From assembly GCF_022601715.1 (NCBI RefSeq), contig NZ_JAKVIM010000015.1:1-64000 (forward strand): a stretch of 64,000 nt of DNA. Direction: 5' to 3'. The notes under the pieces are model-generated. The model ran no database searches and had not been told where the DNA came from. It was given only the letters and a program-made list of their open reading frames with translations. Positions 6,482 through 15,919 of the stretch are shown here, one piece after another; the stretch's first letter is position 1, and each line of letters begins with the position of its first letter. Both the position numbers and the translations under genes were made by a program. This DNA is from Acinetobacter zhairuonensis. Lineage in GTDB: Bacteria > Pseudomonadota > Gammaproteobacteria > Pseudomonadales > Moraxellaceae.

Positions 6482-6829
6482 ATGAGTGTGCTGGCTGAAC
6501 TGTTTTGCTTTAACACGCCAAAAAACCTTTTCTTGAATAAGAATCTTCAAACCTATTTAGCTCCTCATTTCGCTGTAATGATTAAAGAACTTTATGAATT
6601 TCATGGAATGACTGCTGAAAAGATTGCATTTGTCTTACCAGTTTCTGGAGCAAGTACAGTCTCAGAATGGGCAAGAGGGGGAATCCCGAATTATGACAAT
6701 GGTAATTCAATGATTGAGCTTTGGATGTCACTAACAAATAAGGAATTATGTGAAATCCCCCGTTTAGACCGTCATTTTATAAATAACAACTGGAGGAATG
6801 AAAATGGGATCGAAACTGAAATTAGCTGA
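6482..6829 (+). CDS. HTH protein, paralogue of the gene at 16908-17294
   Basis: The 115-residue protein shares a near-identical block, EKIAFVLPVSGASTVSEWAR followed by GG-x-PN, with the 128-residue protein at 16908-17294. The block reads as a helix-turn-helix (repeated sampling of KIAFVLPVSGASTVSEWARG as two helices and a turn). The remaining sequence is unrelated, so only this domain is shared. GGAG lies 8 bases before the ATG. Function is unknown; position after the relic origin mirrors the intact replication operon, where the paralogue follows DnaB. Confidence 0.7.
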   Translation: MSVLAELFCFNTPKNLFLNKNLQTYLAPHFAVMIKELYEFHGMTAEKIAFVLPVSGASTVSEWARGGIPNYDNGNSMIELWMSLTNKELCEIPRLDRHFINNNWRNENGIETEIS

Positions 6830-7283
6830 ACCAGTGGTTGGCAGCCAAATTGACCGAGCTCGCGAGCTGTGTAGCACTATTCAGATGACTATTAAGGATT
6901 TCCAAACAGAAATTTATTACTTGGATTCTAATCAGTTGTTTAAAGAAGATTTTGTAAATCAATTACTGGCAATAGCGAATTACTTAGATGAGTTAAATCA
7001 TTTAATTTTAAATTTAATTAAGCCTAAAGATATTTACTATGAGTCGTTGAGATCTGCTTTAGCAGCAATTAATAGCACCTCAAATATTTTTATTGTCACG
7101 GCGCATTATTTAAATCCACAATTTGAATATAAACGTCTTCTCAACAGGAATACATTTAGTCTGGAGCTATCCTTAGTCGTAAAAAAAATTGATTTTATTA
7201 GAAAAATATTAGAACGAACTAGTGCTGGTAGACCAAGTAGCAGAAATATTCCTAGACCTGTTCTTAAATTCAGATCAAGATAA
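6804..7283 (+). CDS. Hypothetical helical protein (159 aa)
   Basis: The ATG at 6804 is preferred over 6798 because GGAGGA (6792-6797) is then at proper distance. The gene overlaps the upstream HTH gene by 26 bases. The protein is largely alpha-helical (EIYYLDSNQLF, QLLAIANYLDELNHLILNL) and has a basic tail (SRNIPRPVLKFRSR). It faintly resembles the 179-residue helical protein at 19614 in style, but I cannot show homology. No family was recognised. Confidence 0.55.
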   Translation: MGSKLKLAEPVVGSQIDRARELCSTIQMTIKDFQTEIYYLDSNQLFKEDFVNQLLAIANYLDELNHLILNLIKPKDIYYESLRSALAAINSTSNIFIVTAHYLNPQFEYKRLLNRNTFSLELSLVVKKIDFIRKILERTSAGRPSSRNIPRPVLKFRSR

Positions 7284-7318
7284 ACTCTTGAAAATAAAAA
7301 GTGTATGTCGAGGATAAA

Positions 7319-7531
7319 GTGAGCCAGAACGAGTCAAAATTATTAAATGAGTCAATTGATAACTTGGTTGATGTTATGGAAAAGCTGATAGATATGTCAG
7401 ATGAAATGAGACATAACAAGAAGTCCGCCTTATCCTATGCCCAAGACATACATGACCATGCACATAGTATTCGATTGCAACTTAGGTTGTTGGATGAACA
7501 TCGAAATGGATTAAAAGATAAGGAGCTTTAA
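7319..7531 (+). CDS. Small helical protein (70 aa)
   Basis: The GTG at 7319 has GAGG five bases upstream, so it is favoured over the in-frame GTG at 7301. The product is a single amphipathic helical protein (NESIDNLVDVMEKLIDMSDEM). The stop codon lies inside a rho-independent terminator. It follows the 159-residue gene by 35 bp. Function is unknown. Confidence 0.5.
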   Translation: MSQNESKLLNESIDNLVDVMEKLIDMSDEMRHNKKSALSYAQDIHDHAHSIRLQLRLLDEHRNGLKDKEL

Positions 7532-7544
7532 GGCTCCTTTTTTT
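7520..7544 (+). terminator. Rho-independent terminator
   Basis: AAGGAGC and GGCTCCTT form the stem around a short loop, followed by a T run to 7544. It overlaps the stop codon of the small helical protein gene and separates this group from the ejection-protein operon. Confidence 0.85.
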
Positions 7545-7623
7545 ATGGTCATATACACCCATTTTTTGAGTATTTAGCATGTCTTACATTAAATCAATTC
7601 AATAGATTTATGGGACAACAAAA

Positions 7624-9615
7624 ATGTTAATACCGCGTTCAAGAGGTAGAGAAATATCTCAGCCTACATTGCAACAGCACACCCCAATGACTGGTCTATC
7701 TTCAATTGGAAATGCGATTGGTGGGGCAATACAAGCTCACGATGATAAGTTAAAGGAGGAGCAGGATAAAAGAGACAAAGCAGATTTTGCACTTCAGTCC
7801 TCTAAGATCGGTTCGGATATTAGTGTGCTTGATAATGATCTGCTTATCAAAATGCAGAGCAATCAATTAACCTATGAAGAGGCTGTAAAACAAAGACAAG
7901 ACAGTCTGAAGACTATTAAAGATCAATATAAAACGACTGTACCAAAGCAATTCGAACAAAGTTTTAATAACTATTTTGAACAGCATTCATATCAAAGTGC
8001 CTCTAAGTATTTACCTATAGCTCAGAAAGCAGACCAGCAACAAGGTCTGGTTGAAATGAAGAGCATGACCAGTAATTATCTGAAAGATCGTAATGCTACA
8101 GAAAAGGACGTATTTAACGGTCTAACACTATATGCCCAATCAAAAGGTTTACCAGCTGCACATGTTCAGAATGAATTCAATGAGTACAAGAATCAACGTG
8201 CTTCTAATGATGTCACAACCTTCTACTTAGGGAATAAGTCAGATAATTCTAAGCTTGAGCAGATGGTCGATCCAGAAGCTATTATCAAGCAGTATCCTAA
8301 TCTGACGCAGGAACAAGCTGTTTATTGGGGGAATCGGATTGCCACCCAAATAGACAAGAATCAAAGCGCCGTGGAGCAACAACAACGCAAAATTGAGTCT
8401 GATGCCAAGGATGCAATCGGCGCGATGCGATCTGATATAGAAACGGGTTTTATTCCGAGCGAATCAGTCCTGCAGGAACGTTTGTCTAAAATCAAAGGCA
8501 CAAGCTATGAGCCTGAATTCTATCAATACAGTAATTCCTTGGTGGAAGTTCAAAAGTTTATGCGCTTGGGCCCAGATCAACGTGAAGCCTATTTATCGAA
8601 GAAGCGTTCTACAGCCCAAAATACAGCACAAGATAATCCTCAAGATGCGAGTTGGAATCTTAAATTATTAACCAATGCCCATGAGAATATGCTGGATTAT
8701 GAGAAGAATAACTCGACTTTGGCGTATTCAATTAAAACAGGGCAAGACCTTACCGCTATTCCTACAAATGCAATCCTTGCTGGGGATCATCAAGCGATTA
8801 GTGCTCTGACTCAAAACATCAAAATGCTACAGACGAATAACACTGGCACTGGTGTATATGGCTCATTGAATCCTTTGACGACTCAACAGCAATCAGAATT
8901 AAAAGCCTATTGGGATAAAGCTAAACCGGGGGACAAATTATCTCTGCTCACGAATTTGTTTAATGCTAGTGCAGGCAATGCCAATGCAGCTCGAGACATG
9001 ATCAAAAGTGTGGCGGGAGATAGCGGTGCTTATCGCTTATCGGCATCCTTAGGTCGTAGAGGACTGAATGATATCGCTGGGCAAATTGTCACTGGGCAAG
9101 ATCTACTGGATAAGCATCTTGTTAAAGTAGATGACAATGCCTTAAGACTTCAAACAGCTAATTACCTATACGGCGTTACGACTCCAGGCAAACCTGATTT
9201 TGAGATTTATTTAGAGTCTGTCAAAGCTAATTATGCGTACTTGTTGCAAAAGTCTGGTCAGGTCTCAGACACAAAGGGAAGTATCGTCAATAAAACCATT
9301 GATACAGATTTGTTCAATAAGGCAATCCTCAATGTAACAGGAGGAAAGTATACGTCTGGTGGTTTCTTCAGCTCTAAATCTGTTGTTTTGCGACCACATA
9401 CAGTCGGTGAAAAATCGTTTGATGATCAACTACAAGCATTCAACTCGAGAAACTCTCGAACGTATGGTGGTTCTGACAAAGACTTCTTTCTAGATCTGCC
9501 TTTAGAGCAAGATCCAAATAATCCGTATAAGTACTATTTTAAAAATGGGACAAAGTACGTCATGGATGTAAACGACAAACAACGCAAAACACGATTAACT
9601 TTTACGGTTCGATGA
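7624..9615 (+). CDS. Putative podovirus ejection (internal virion) protein
   Basis: The 663-residue protein has a glycine-rich N-terminal motif (GLSSIGNAIGGAIQAHDDKL), then a long charged helical region and no signal peptide. Size, composition and position first in a three-gene cassette (663, 861 and 1046 residues, the second with a transglycosylase domain) match the ejection proteins of short-tailed phages such as T7 gp14-16 or P22 gp7/gp20/gp16. These leave the capsid to form a conduit across the envelope. This is an inference from context and layout, since no family motif is diagnostic. The next gene starts 8 bp later. Confidence 0.6.
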   Translation: MLIPRSRGREISQPTLQQHTPMTGLSSIGNAIGGAIQAHDDKLKEEQDKRDKADFALQSSKIGSDISVLDNDLLIKMQSNQLTYEEAVKQRQDSLKTIKDQYKTTVPKQFEQSFNNYFEQHSYQSASKYLPIAQKADQQQGLVEMKSMTSNYLKDRNATEKDVFNGLTLYAQSKGLPAAHVQNEFNEYKNQRASNDVTTFYLGNKSDNSKLEQMVDPEAIIKQYPNLTQEQAVYWGNRIATQIDKNQSAVEQQQRKIESDAKDAIGAMRSDIETGFIPSESVLQERLSKIKGTSYEPEFYQYSNSLVEVQKFMRLGPDQREAYLSKKRSTAQNTAQDNPQDASWNLKLLTNAHENMLDYEKNNSTLAYSIKTGQDLTAIPTNAILAGDHQAISALTQNIKMLQTNNTGTGVYGSLNPLTTQQQSELKAYWDKAKPGDKLSLLTNLFNASAGNANAARDMIKSVAGDSGAYRLSASLGRRGLNDIAGQIVTGQDLLDKHLVKVDDNALRLQTANYLYGVTTPGKPDFEIYLESVKANYAYLLQKSGQVSDTKGSIVNKTIDTDLFNKAILNVTGGKYTSGGFFSSKSVVLRPHTVGEKSFDDQLQAFNSRNSRTYGGSDKDFFLDLPLEQDPNNPYKYYFKNGTKYVMDVNDKQRKTRLTFTVR

Positions 9616-9623
9616 GGTGATCT

Positions 9624-12209
9624 ATGGATTTTTTAGCAGATGATGAACTCACATTAAATCAGGATGACCCAAGATTTAAGCCTAGAAGCCAACGTGGCGC
9701 TATAGCTGATGGTGCATTAGGAACAATCTCTGGCGTAGCAATGGGCACAATTGAGGCTGCCACAGCACCAGATGCATTAATTCGTGGGGATAAGAAAGCA
9801 GCTTCGTTAAGAGCTCAAAACCTTGAGATATTTAAGCCTGATGACTTGGGGAGTGCAGGTGAGTTTACATATGGGTTGACTAAGGACTTTACTCGTATTG
9901 GGTGGAACGCCGTGGCAACCTTGGGATCAGGTGGTGTACCTGGTTTAGCTTTAAATTCTGGCCTCTTTGGATTCCAAACTTATGAGGCTGAAAAGGCAGA
10001 CTTAATCAATAAAGGTGCCGATGTTCAGACTGCTAAAGCGGCAGGTGCCATCAAAGGGGTAACCGATGCGATAGGCTTTGCTGTTCCGACTCACGGCGTT
10101 GCAAAGTCAGCATTGACGGATGCTGTCGCAACTACTGCTATTGCCACTGGTGCAGGATCGGCAGGTGATTACCTAGAAGGGAAATATCTTGAGGATCATC
10201 AAAACAAGGCAGTTGCGCAATATGGGGAATCGCTGAAAGAAAATGCCTTAAGTCCATCCACTTTAGCTACAAATGGCGGTATGGCCTTGTTACTAAACCT
10301 TTGGGCGAATAAGGGGAAGCTACGTCCTGATCAAGTCAAAGAGCACAGTACTGTCGATGGGATGAATGACGCTGCACATATCCAAGCGAATGTTGAGCAT
10401 GCAGAAGGGATGAACCCATTTACACCGGGTACCGCCAAAGATGCTAACTCTCATTTTGATGCTCTGGATAGTGCGCTAGAAAGTGCATTGAATGATGAAT
10501 TGGTTAGCTTAAAGCTACCAGTTACAGGCACACCTAAATCTATTGTTAAGCCTGCCATTGTGAAGACTGAAGAACATCAAAAGTCTACTCCTGCAGGTGA
10601 TCTGTCTTTACCAATATTTGATAAAAAGCCATGGGCTAAAACAATCGCTCAAGAAGCTTCTAAACGCGGTATTAATCCTCTAGATGCTTTGGTCATATCG
10701 CATCTCGAAACTGGCGGATCGTTCAGTACATCAATACAGCCGAAGAATGCCAAAGGTGAAGTGCTTTCATCTGCTACAGGGCTTTTCCAAACCTTGGATG
10801 ACACATTCGCACGAATGGGAGGTAAGAATAAGTTTGATGGCAATGATCAGATTAAAGCAGGATTGAATTACTACGAGCACAATGCTCAGGTCTTTCAGCG
10901 CCAGTTCAACCGAGATCCGAGTGGTCTAGAACTCTACTATATGCATTTCTTTGGTGAGGGCGGTGGTCCTGTTTTTATGAAGGCCAAAGACGATGAACTT
11001 TTTGTTGATGTAGCAACGCGATGGAGTAAGGACTCCAAGAAGAAAACAGCTCGTCAAATTGCTGAGGTTATTACTTCTTCACATCAATTTAATGGCATGA
11101 CCATTGGTCAGGTTAAAGCTAAATATGAGAAAAAGTGGAATGAAATAGCCAAGCAATATGAGGGCGTAGGAACTGGATCTAACTCTATAGAGTCATCTGC
11201 AATACGGGGGAGTGATTCAGAGTTTCCAGAGTTTGAATCAGACATTTCTAGTCCACCCGTCTATCGATCTCAAGCTGATGCTGAAGTTGAAGCAATGCCA
11301 TTTGTTCTTAGCGCTGATGAAAGTGACGTTAATTCGCTAAAAGAAGAATTTGATTCGTTGTCTTCGTCGTTAACCAAGGAAGATTTAGAGTATCTGAAAG
11401 CTACTGATTATTATCAGCCATATGATGGCAGTTTAAATCGTACTCCATATGTTGAGCAGCAGGTGGATTTAACTGGTCCCAGCAACAGTGCAATCAGAAC
11501 ACTTGATACCTTGGAGCAAGATGTTGATCAATTCCCAAATGAATTACAGCCTGAGATCGATCAAAATATCCAAGCCGGTGGTGATATTCCAATTAATGCT
11601 GCAGATAATCAAAACCCTCATCAGCAACCCTTTACAGAGGGACAGGACAATTGGGTTTCTACCCGGTCATCGAACTATCTGAAGCGAGAAAATATTGCTG
11701 ACGATGGTACTGTGTTTCAAGAATTGCACCACAAAACATCAAATACCACATTCCAACGCCAAGTGAATCAGGATGGATCTATTGCTTCTGTTAAAGCTAT
11801 GCGTAATGGAGAAGATCTATTTGCAAAATCTGACCATGCCCGAGCAGATAAGCCTGAACTCAGCGCCGTGCAGAATAAAGCAGCTCAAGCAATGGAACGA
11901 GAATTCTGGAAACCAAGTACATCAAGAGCTAATGGTGCTCCTGATCTGACAACTTCCAGTAGAGGTGAGTATGGATCGTTTACAGAGACTCCCGATGGTC
12001 GTGAGGCTATTTCTGTTATGGAAGCCAATCCAGATATGGAAATAACTTTCACTCGGATTGATGAAAATGGGAATGAAGAGATAGTCACGATGTCCTCAAG
12101 CGATTTACTGGACTATGTCAAAGAGCAAGAAGAAATAGCAAAAGATGAAATTCAGGCAGTGAAAGCATTGGCAAGCTGTGCATTAAAATTTGGGAGTGAA
12201 GCAGCATGA
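9624..12209 (+). CDS. Putative ejection protein with SLT-type lytic transglycosylase domain
   Basis: In this 861-residue protein, residues about 330-460 form a soluble-lytic-transglycosylase-like domain. The sequence ISHLETGGSF holds the likely catalytic Glu362, followed by TGLFQTLDDTF and GLNYYEHN, all typical of the goose-type lysozyme fold. The N-terminal 230 residues are Ala/Gly-rich, as in membrane-inserting ejection proteins, and the C-terminal part is acidic. In virions such a domain cuts peptidoglycan locally during DNA injection. GGTGA precedes the ATG. The gene overlaps the next one by 4 bases (ATGA). Confidence 0.75.
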   Translation: MDFLADDELTLNQDDPRFKPRSQRGAIADGALGTISGVAMGTIEAATAPDALIRGDKKAASLRAQNLEIFKPDDLGSAGEFTYGLTKDFTRIGWNAVATLGSGGVPGLALNSGLFGFQTYEAEKADLINKGADVQTAKAAGAIKGVTDAIGFAVPTHGVAKSALTDAVATTAIATGAGSAGDYLEGKYLEDHQNKAVAQYGESLKENALSPSTLATNGGMALLLNLWANKGKLRPDQVKEHSTVDGMNDAAHIQANVEHAEGMNPFTPGTAKDANSHFDALDSALESALNDELVSLKLPVTGTPKSIVKPAIVKTEEHQKSTPAGDLSLPIFDKKPWAKTIAQEASKRGINPLDALVISHLETGGSFSTSIQPKNAKGEVLSSATGLFQTLDDTFARMGGKNKFDGNDQIKAGLNYYEHNAQVFQRQFNRDPSGLELYYMHFFGEGGGPVFMKAKDDELFVDVATRWSKDSKKKTARQIAEVITSSHQFNGMTIGQVKAKYEKKWNEIAKQYEGVGTGSNSIESSAIRGSDSEFPEFESDISSPPVYRSQADAEVEAMPFVLSADESDVNSLKEEFDSLSSSLTKEDLEYLKATDYYQPYDGSLNRTPYVEQQVDLTGPSNSAIRTLDTLEQDVDQFPNELQPEIDQNIQAGGDIPINAADNQNPHQQPFTEGQDNWVSTRSSNYLKRENIADDGTVFQELHHKTSNTTFQRQVNQDGSIASVKAMRNGEDLFAKSDHARADKPELSAVQNKAAQAMEREFWKPSTSRANGAPDLTTSSRGEYGSFTETPDGREAISVMEANPDMEITFTRIDENGNEEIVTMSSSDLLDYVKEQEEIAKDEIQAVKALASCALKFGSEAA

Positions 12210-15200
12210 GAGCTGAATGTCGAGAACAAGTAGCAAAAGCACTAGGCAAACGAAAATTAAGTGCAGCAGATAGCAATCGCATTTCATCACTTTATGTTCG
12301 TGCGCAGAACACTTTGGCTAGAACTGATCCTGATTGGATATTTAAAAGTCCTGCGGAAAGAGCAGAAGCGATTGCACAGAAAACGGCGTCTGATCTTGCA
12401 ATTCAAATTGCCAAAAACAATCAAAACATTGCGCGAGATGCAGTGATTAAAGCTCAATTACAGAATGAAATTTTCAATCATTCTAAATTGAACCCTGTTC
12501 AAGCTTTAATGCGCAAGATTGCTTATTTCTCAGATCAGAGCGGTATTCAATCTATAGAAAAGCAAGTACAGTCTCTGCATAGCCGCTGGATGTCATTAGT
12601 AGCTGATGTGTTTACGAAAACACAAGAGCGCTTTGGAATGTCTGTAAATAAGGAAATGACCGATGACATCATTAGAGTCATGTTTGGTGGCAAATCTGAT
12701 AATCCAGAAATTATGGCCATGGCGAAGGAAGTAAGCGCCACTTTGGAAGAAATGCGTTTGGCATTCAATCGAGCGGGTGGCAATATTAAAAAGCTGGATA
12801 ACTACGGCTTTATGACTTCGCATGATCAGAAGAAGGTTGCTTTAACTGATCAGGCTGAATGGATAAAGGACACATTATCGGGCTTAGATCGAAACCAGTA
12901 TGTTAAAGACACTGGTGAGTTGATGGATGATGTAGAGATCAACTCCATGCTTGAGGAGGTTTATAAAACCGTTGCTACAAATGGTGCCAATAAGGACTTG
13001 AAAGTATTAGCCAAACAAGCAAAGGCAAGTGCATCACCTGTAGGTGGTCGCTCAAAAATGGCGAATCGGCACCAGGAAGCCCGAGCATTACACTTTAAAG
13101 ATGGCAATGCTTGGTTGGCATATCAGAAAAAGTATGGAACCTACAATGAAACAGGCTTTCATGAAATTCTAAAAAACCACACTCAGCGCATGAGCACTGA
13201 GGTTGCTATGATGCAAAACCTTGGCTCCAACCCGCGGCATACATTTGAGTCATTGCTTGATGAGGCTAAAACTAAACTGAAAGCCGATCCTGACAATGGG
13301 TTAAAGCACGGCGAAATCGATAAGCAGGTTAGTCGCGCACTGTCGATGTATAACACGCTGGATGCAACTACTCGTGCTATCGATTCGACTCTAGGAAATG
13401 TCATGGGTGGATTACGTGCATTGATGGTTTCAGCAAAATTAGGTGGTACCACATTAACTACCTTTGGCGATCATGCCAGCATGAAGAAAGTATCTAACAT
13501 GTTGGGGTTGTCCTATACGAAGTCAGTTCTTCCTGAGTACATGAAGCAATTAAAGCAGGGTGCTACACGTGACGAAGCATTGCGATTTGGTCTAGGTATT
13601 AGTGAAATGGCTGGTTCTATGTCTCGCTTTGGTGATGCCGATGTTGTAAGTAGTGCCACCAAATCAGGTCGTTTTAATGCGCGTATGCAAGCTTTTGCTG
13701 CAACAACGATGAAACTATCGGGATTGAACGCTGTTACAGCTGGAGCGAAGCGAGCCATTAATTTGGTGCACATGAATAAACTTGCTGAGATGACACGCAA
13801 AACGGATTGGAAGGATCTAGGTGCAGATGATCTTAAAATACTGCAAGGGAATGGCATTACAGAGCGTGATTGGCAGCTATGGCAGCAATTGGAACCAAGC
13901 AAACGCGAAGATGGAACAATAGTACTTAGTCAGAATGATTTTTTTAATGCGCCAGATGATGTGATTATTAGCTTTGCATCACCAGAATTAAAGGCACTTA
14001 AAGATGATGTTGAAGGTCAAATCTTTGAATTAAATCGCCGTAATGCTGAAGATGATCTACGTATCGAAAATAAGGCTCAAAGAATCGATGATGTAAAACG
14101 CCAGTTGTCAAAACGTCTTGCGGATTATGCTAATCGTAAGGATGCACAAGCATTATCAGAAAAACAGGCCCTTCAAGACAGGATTGATTTGCTTGATGCA
14201 CAAAAAGAAGCTGCTGCTATTCAGTCAGATATTAATAAATTTCTTCAGGTTGAAAAGCAGTCGAATCGGATTCATGACTTCCTGCAACAGGTAGAGGAAG
14301 GTAGACACTCTGATCATGCTTCTGAAGCGACTCGCAGAAACATTGAAAATAATGCGCGTCAATATGGCAATAGAGCAGAGTCCTTAGGTTATCGACTTGG
14401 TAATGCGGAGCGCCGTGTAACAGAGCTGCGTGCAAAAATGCGTAGTGCAGACAGTACTGCCAATAAAGCAATTGCACAGAAATTTAAAGAACTCGATAAG
14501 CGTGTGAATGAATTGGATACTGAGTTTGCAGACTATCATTCAAAAGTAGCTGAACGTCAGGAAAAGCGTAGCCAAGTTGTTGAGCGATTAGCTAATTCAA
14601 TCACTCCTCGCCAGCAAGAGCTACTGGCAGATACACGCTATAAAGCTGCAATGAAATACCAGACTCATATATTCAATGAGGAATCGGTAGCAATCATTGA
14701 GGCTGGAGTACGGGAGCGTAGCTTGATCAATTTTGGTGATGCGGGAACTATTCAGGGTGAATTGGGCAGAACCTTATTCCAGTTTAAAGGCTTTCCATTA
14801 GCTTATATGTTCCGCATAGGACACCGTGCATTTGCACAGGGCGATATCAAGAGCAGAGCCACATTCCTAGCTTCTCTTCTGGCTTATCAAACATTGGCAG
14901 GGTCATTGATCGTACAGACTCAGAACTTGGCAAATGGTAAGAGTCCAGAACCAGTTTTCACCGTAGATTTCTTTGGTAAATCGATTCTTAAGGGTGGTGG
15001 TCTTTCATTCTTGGGTGATCTTATGTCAGCTCTTTCAGATCCGACGGGTCGTAGTGCTTCTGATTTTATCAGTGGTCCATTGTTGGGGCAGAGCATGAAA
15101 CTAGGCATGCTGCTTACCGGTATGGGAAATAACTTTATCGAAGGCAAAGAATCTACACGAATGATGGAGGTAGCCAACACTTTGAAAGGCAATATCCCAT

Positions 15201-15346
15201 TACAAAACCTTTGGTACAGTAAGCTAGTTGTTGATCGTATGCTTTATTCAAAGCTGCAGAATATGATCGATCCCGATTATTTACCACGAACTCAACAGCG
15301 ATTAGAGAACCTGGGCAATAGCTACTGGTGGGATTTATCAGAATAA
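12206..15346 (+). CDS. Large putative ejection protein (1046 aa)
   Basis: The start is translationally coupled to the upstream gene by a 4-base overlap. The protein has helical regions, a hydrophobic Gly/Ala/Leu block around residues 395-425 (LGNVMGGLRALMVSAKLGGT), a long coiled coil at about 610-820, and a C-terminal region with GELGRTLFQFKGFPLAYMFR and short hydrophobic stretches. This layout recurs in the largest ejection protein of podovirus-type prophages. No enzymatic motif was seen. The gene ends 5 bp before a terminator, closing the cassette; no tail spike gene follows. Confidence 0.65.
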   Translation: MRAECREQVAKALGKRKLSAADSNRISSLYVRAQNTLARTDPDWIFKSPAERAEAIAQKTASDLAIQIAKNNQNIARDAVIKAQLQNEIFNHSKLNPVQALMRKIAYFSDQSGIQSIEKQVQSLHSRWMSLVADVFTKTQERFGMSVNKEMTDDIIRVMFGGKSDNPEIMAMAKEVSATLEEMRLAFNRAGGNIKKLDNYGFMTSHDQKKVALTDQAEWIKDTLSGLDRNQYVKDTGELMDDVEINSMLEEVYKTVATNGANKDLKVLAKQAKASASPVGGRSKMANRHQEARALHFKDGNAWLAYQKKYGTYNETGFHEILKNHTQRMSTEVAMMQNLGSNPRHTFESLLDEAKTKLKADPDNGLKHGEIDKQVSRALSMYNTLDATTRAIDSTLGNVMGGLRALMVSAKLGGTTLTTFGDHASMKKVSNMLGLSYTKSVLPEYMKQLKQGATRDEALRFGLGISEMAGSMSRFGDADVVSSATKSGRFNARMQAFAATTMKLSGLNAVTAGAKRAINLVHMNKLAEMTRKTDWKDLGADDLKILQGNGITERDWQLWQQLEPSKREDGTIVLSQNDFFNAPDDVIISFASPELKALKDDVEGQIFELNRRNAEDDLRIENKAQRIDDVKRQLSKRLADYANRKDAQALSEKQALQDRIDLLDAQKEAAAIQSDINKFLQVEKQSNRIHDFLQQVEEGRHSDHASEATRRNIENNARQYGNRAESLGYRLGNAERRVTELRAKMRSADSTANKAIAQKFKELDKRVNELDTEFADYHSKVAERQEKRSQVVERLANSITPRQQELLADTRYKAAMKYQTHIFNEESVAIIEAGVRERSLINFGDAGTIQGELGRTLFQFKGFPLAYMFRIGHRAFAQGDIKSRATFLASLLAYQTLAGSLIVQTQNLANGKSPEPVFTVDFFGKSILKGGGLSFLGDLMSALSDPTGRSASDFISGPLLGQSMKLGMLLTGMGNNFIEGKESTRMMEVANTLKGNIPLQNLWYSKLVVDRMLYSKLQNMIDPDYLPRTQQRLENLGNSYWWDLSE

Positions 15347-15350
15347 AATT

Positions 15351-15372
15351 AGGAGCTTCGGCTCCTTTTTTA
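15351..15372 (+). terminator. Rho-independent terminator
   Basis: AGGAGC-TTCG-GCTCCT, a stable UUCG-loop hairpin, is followed by a T run. It ends the ejection-protein operon. Confidence 0.95.
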
Positions 15373-15451
15373 TTTTAAGTTTACTATGATGTTTGAAAAT
15401 TGATTTAATGCTTTGAAAATAACAGATGTCATTAAAAAGAAGGAGGGGATA

Positions 15452-15916
15452 ATGTTTTGTAAGGCTTTATCAATATTACTTTTAATTTTTCCAACGGCAG
15501 TTTTTGCGGAAAGTAAATTTGATCGCTCATTAATTAGGGCGAAGATAGTGAATGAAAAATATGAAATCATTGATATTGATGGTTTTAATGAAATTAGTCG
15601 TCAAATCACCAACGAAGTGGTTTCGACGTTACCTAGAAAGGTTGACATTGATACAGAGCTATTAACCATGGTGGTAAGCAGACCTTTAATTGCTCAAACT
15701 TATGCATTAAGAGGAGTTGAAACTAAAAAGGATCTAACAGAAAAAATGGATTTGGAAAAGTTTAGTCAATTAATTAAAAATTATGCTTGCTCCTCAGCTA
15801 TTGGCATTTCCCAAGTTTACAGAGTCAATGGCACACAATTTTCAATGAAGATAATAAATAGCGATTTTCTAGAACTTTACAGTTACGTATTTCCTTTAAA
15901 AACATGTGATGAATAA
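15452..15916 (+). CDS. Secreted hypothetical protein (154 aa)
   Basis: The ATG at 15452 follows AAGGAGGGG, an ideal ribosome binding site, so it is preferred over the frame start at 15413. A signal peptide is clear (hydrophobic SILLLIFPTAVFA, cleavage likely at AFA-type VFA|ES). The mature part is about 135 residues with a Cys near residue 118 and another close to the C-terminus, possibly a disulfide. It lies 3 bp before another secreted-protein gene, so the two are probably cotranslated. Function is unknown; its place behind the virion cassette fits a lysogenic conversion gene. Confidence 0.65.
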   Translation: MFCKALSILLLIFPTAVFAESKFDRSLIRAKIVNEKYEIIDIDGFNEISRQITNEVVSTLPRKVDIDTELLTMVVSRPLIAQTYALRGVETKKDLTEKMDLEKFSQLIKNYACSSAIGISQVYRVNGTQFSMKIINSDFLELYSYVFPLKTCDE

Positions 15917-15919
15917 TTT

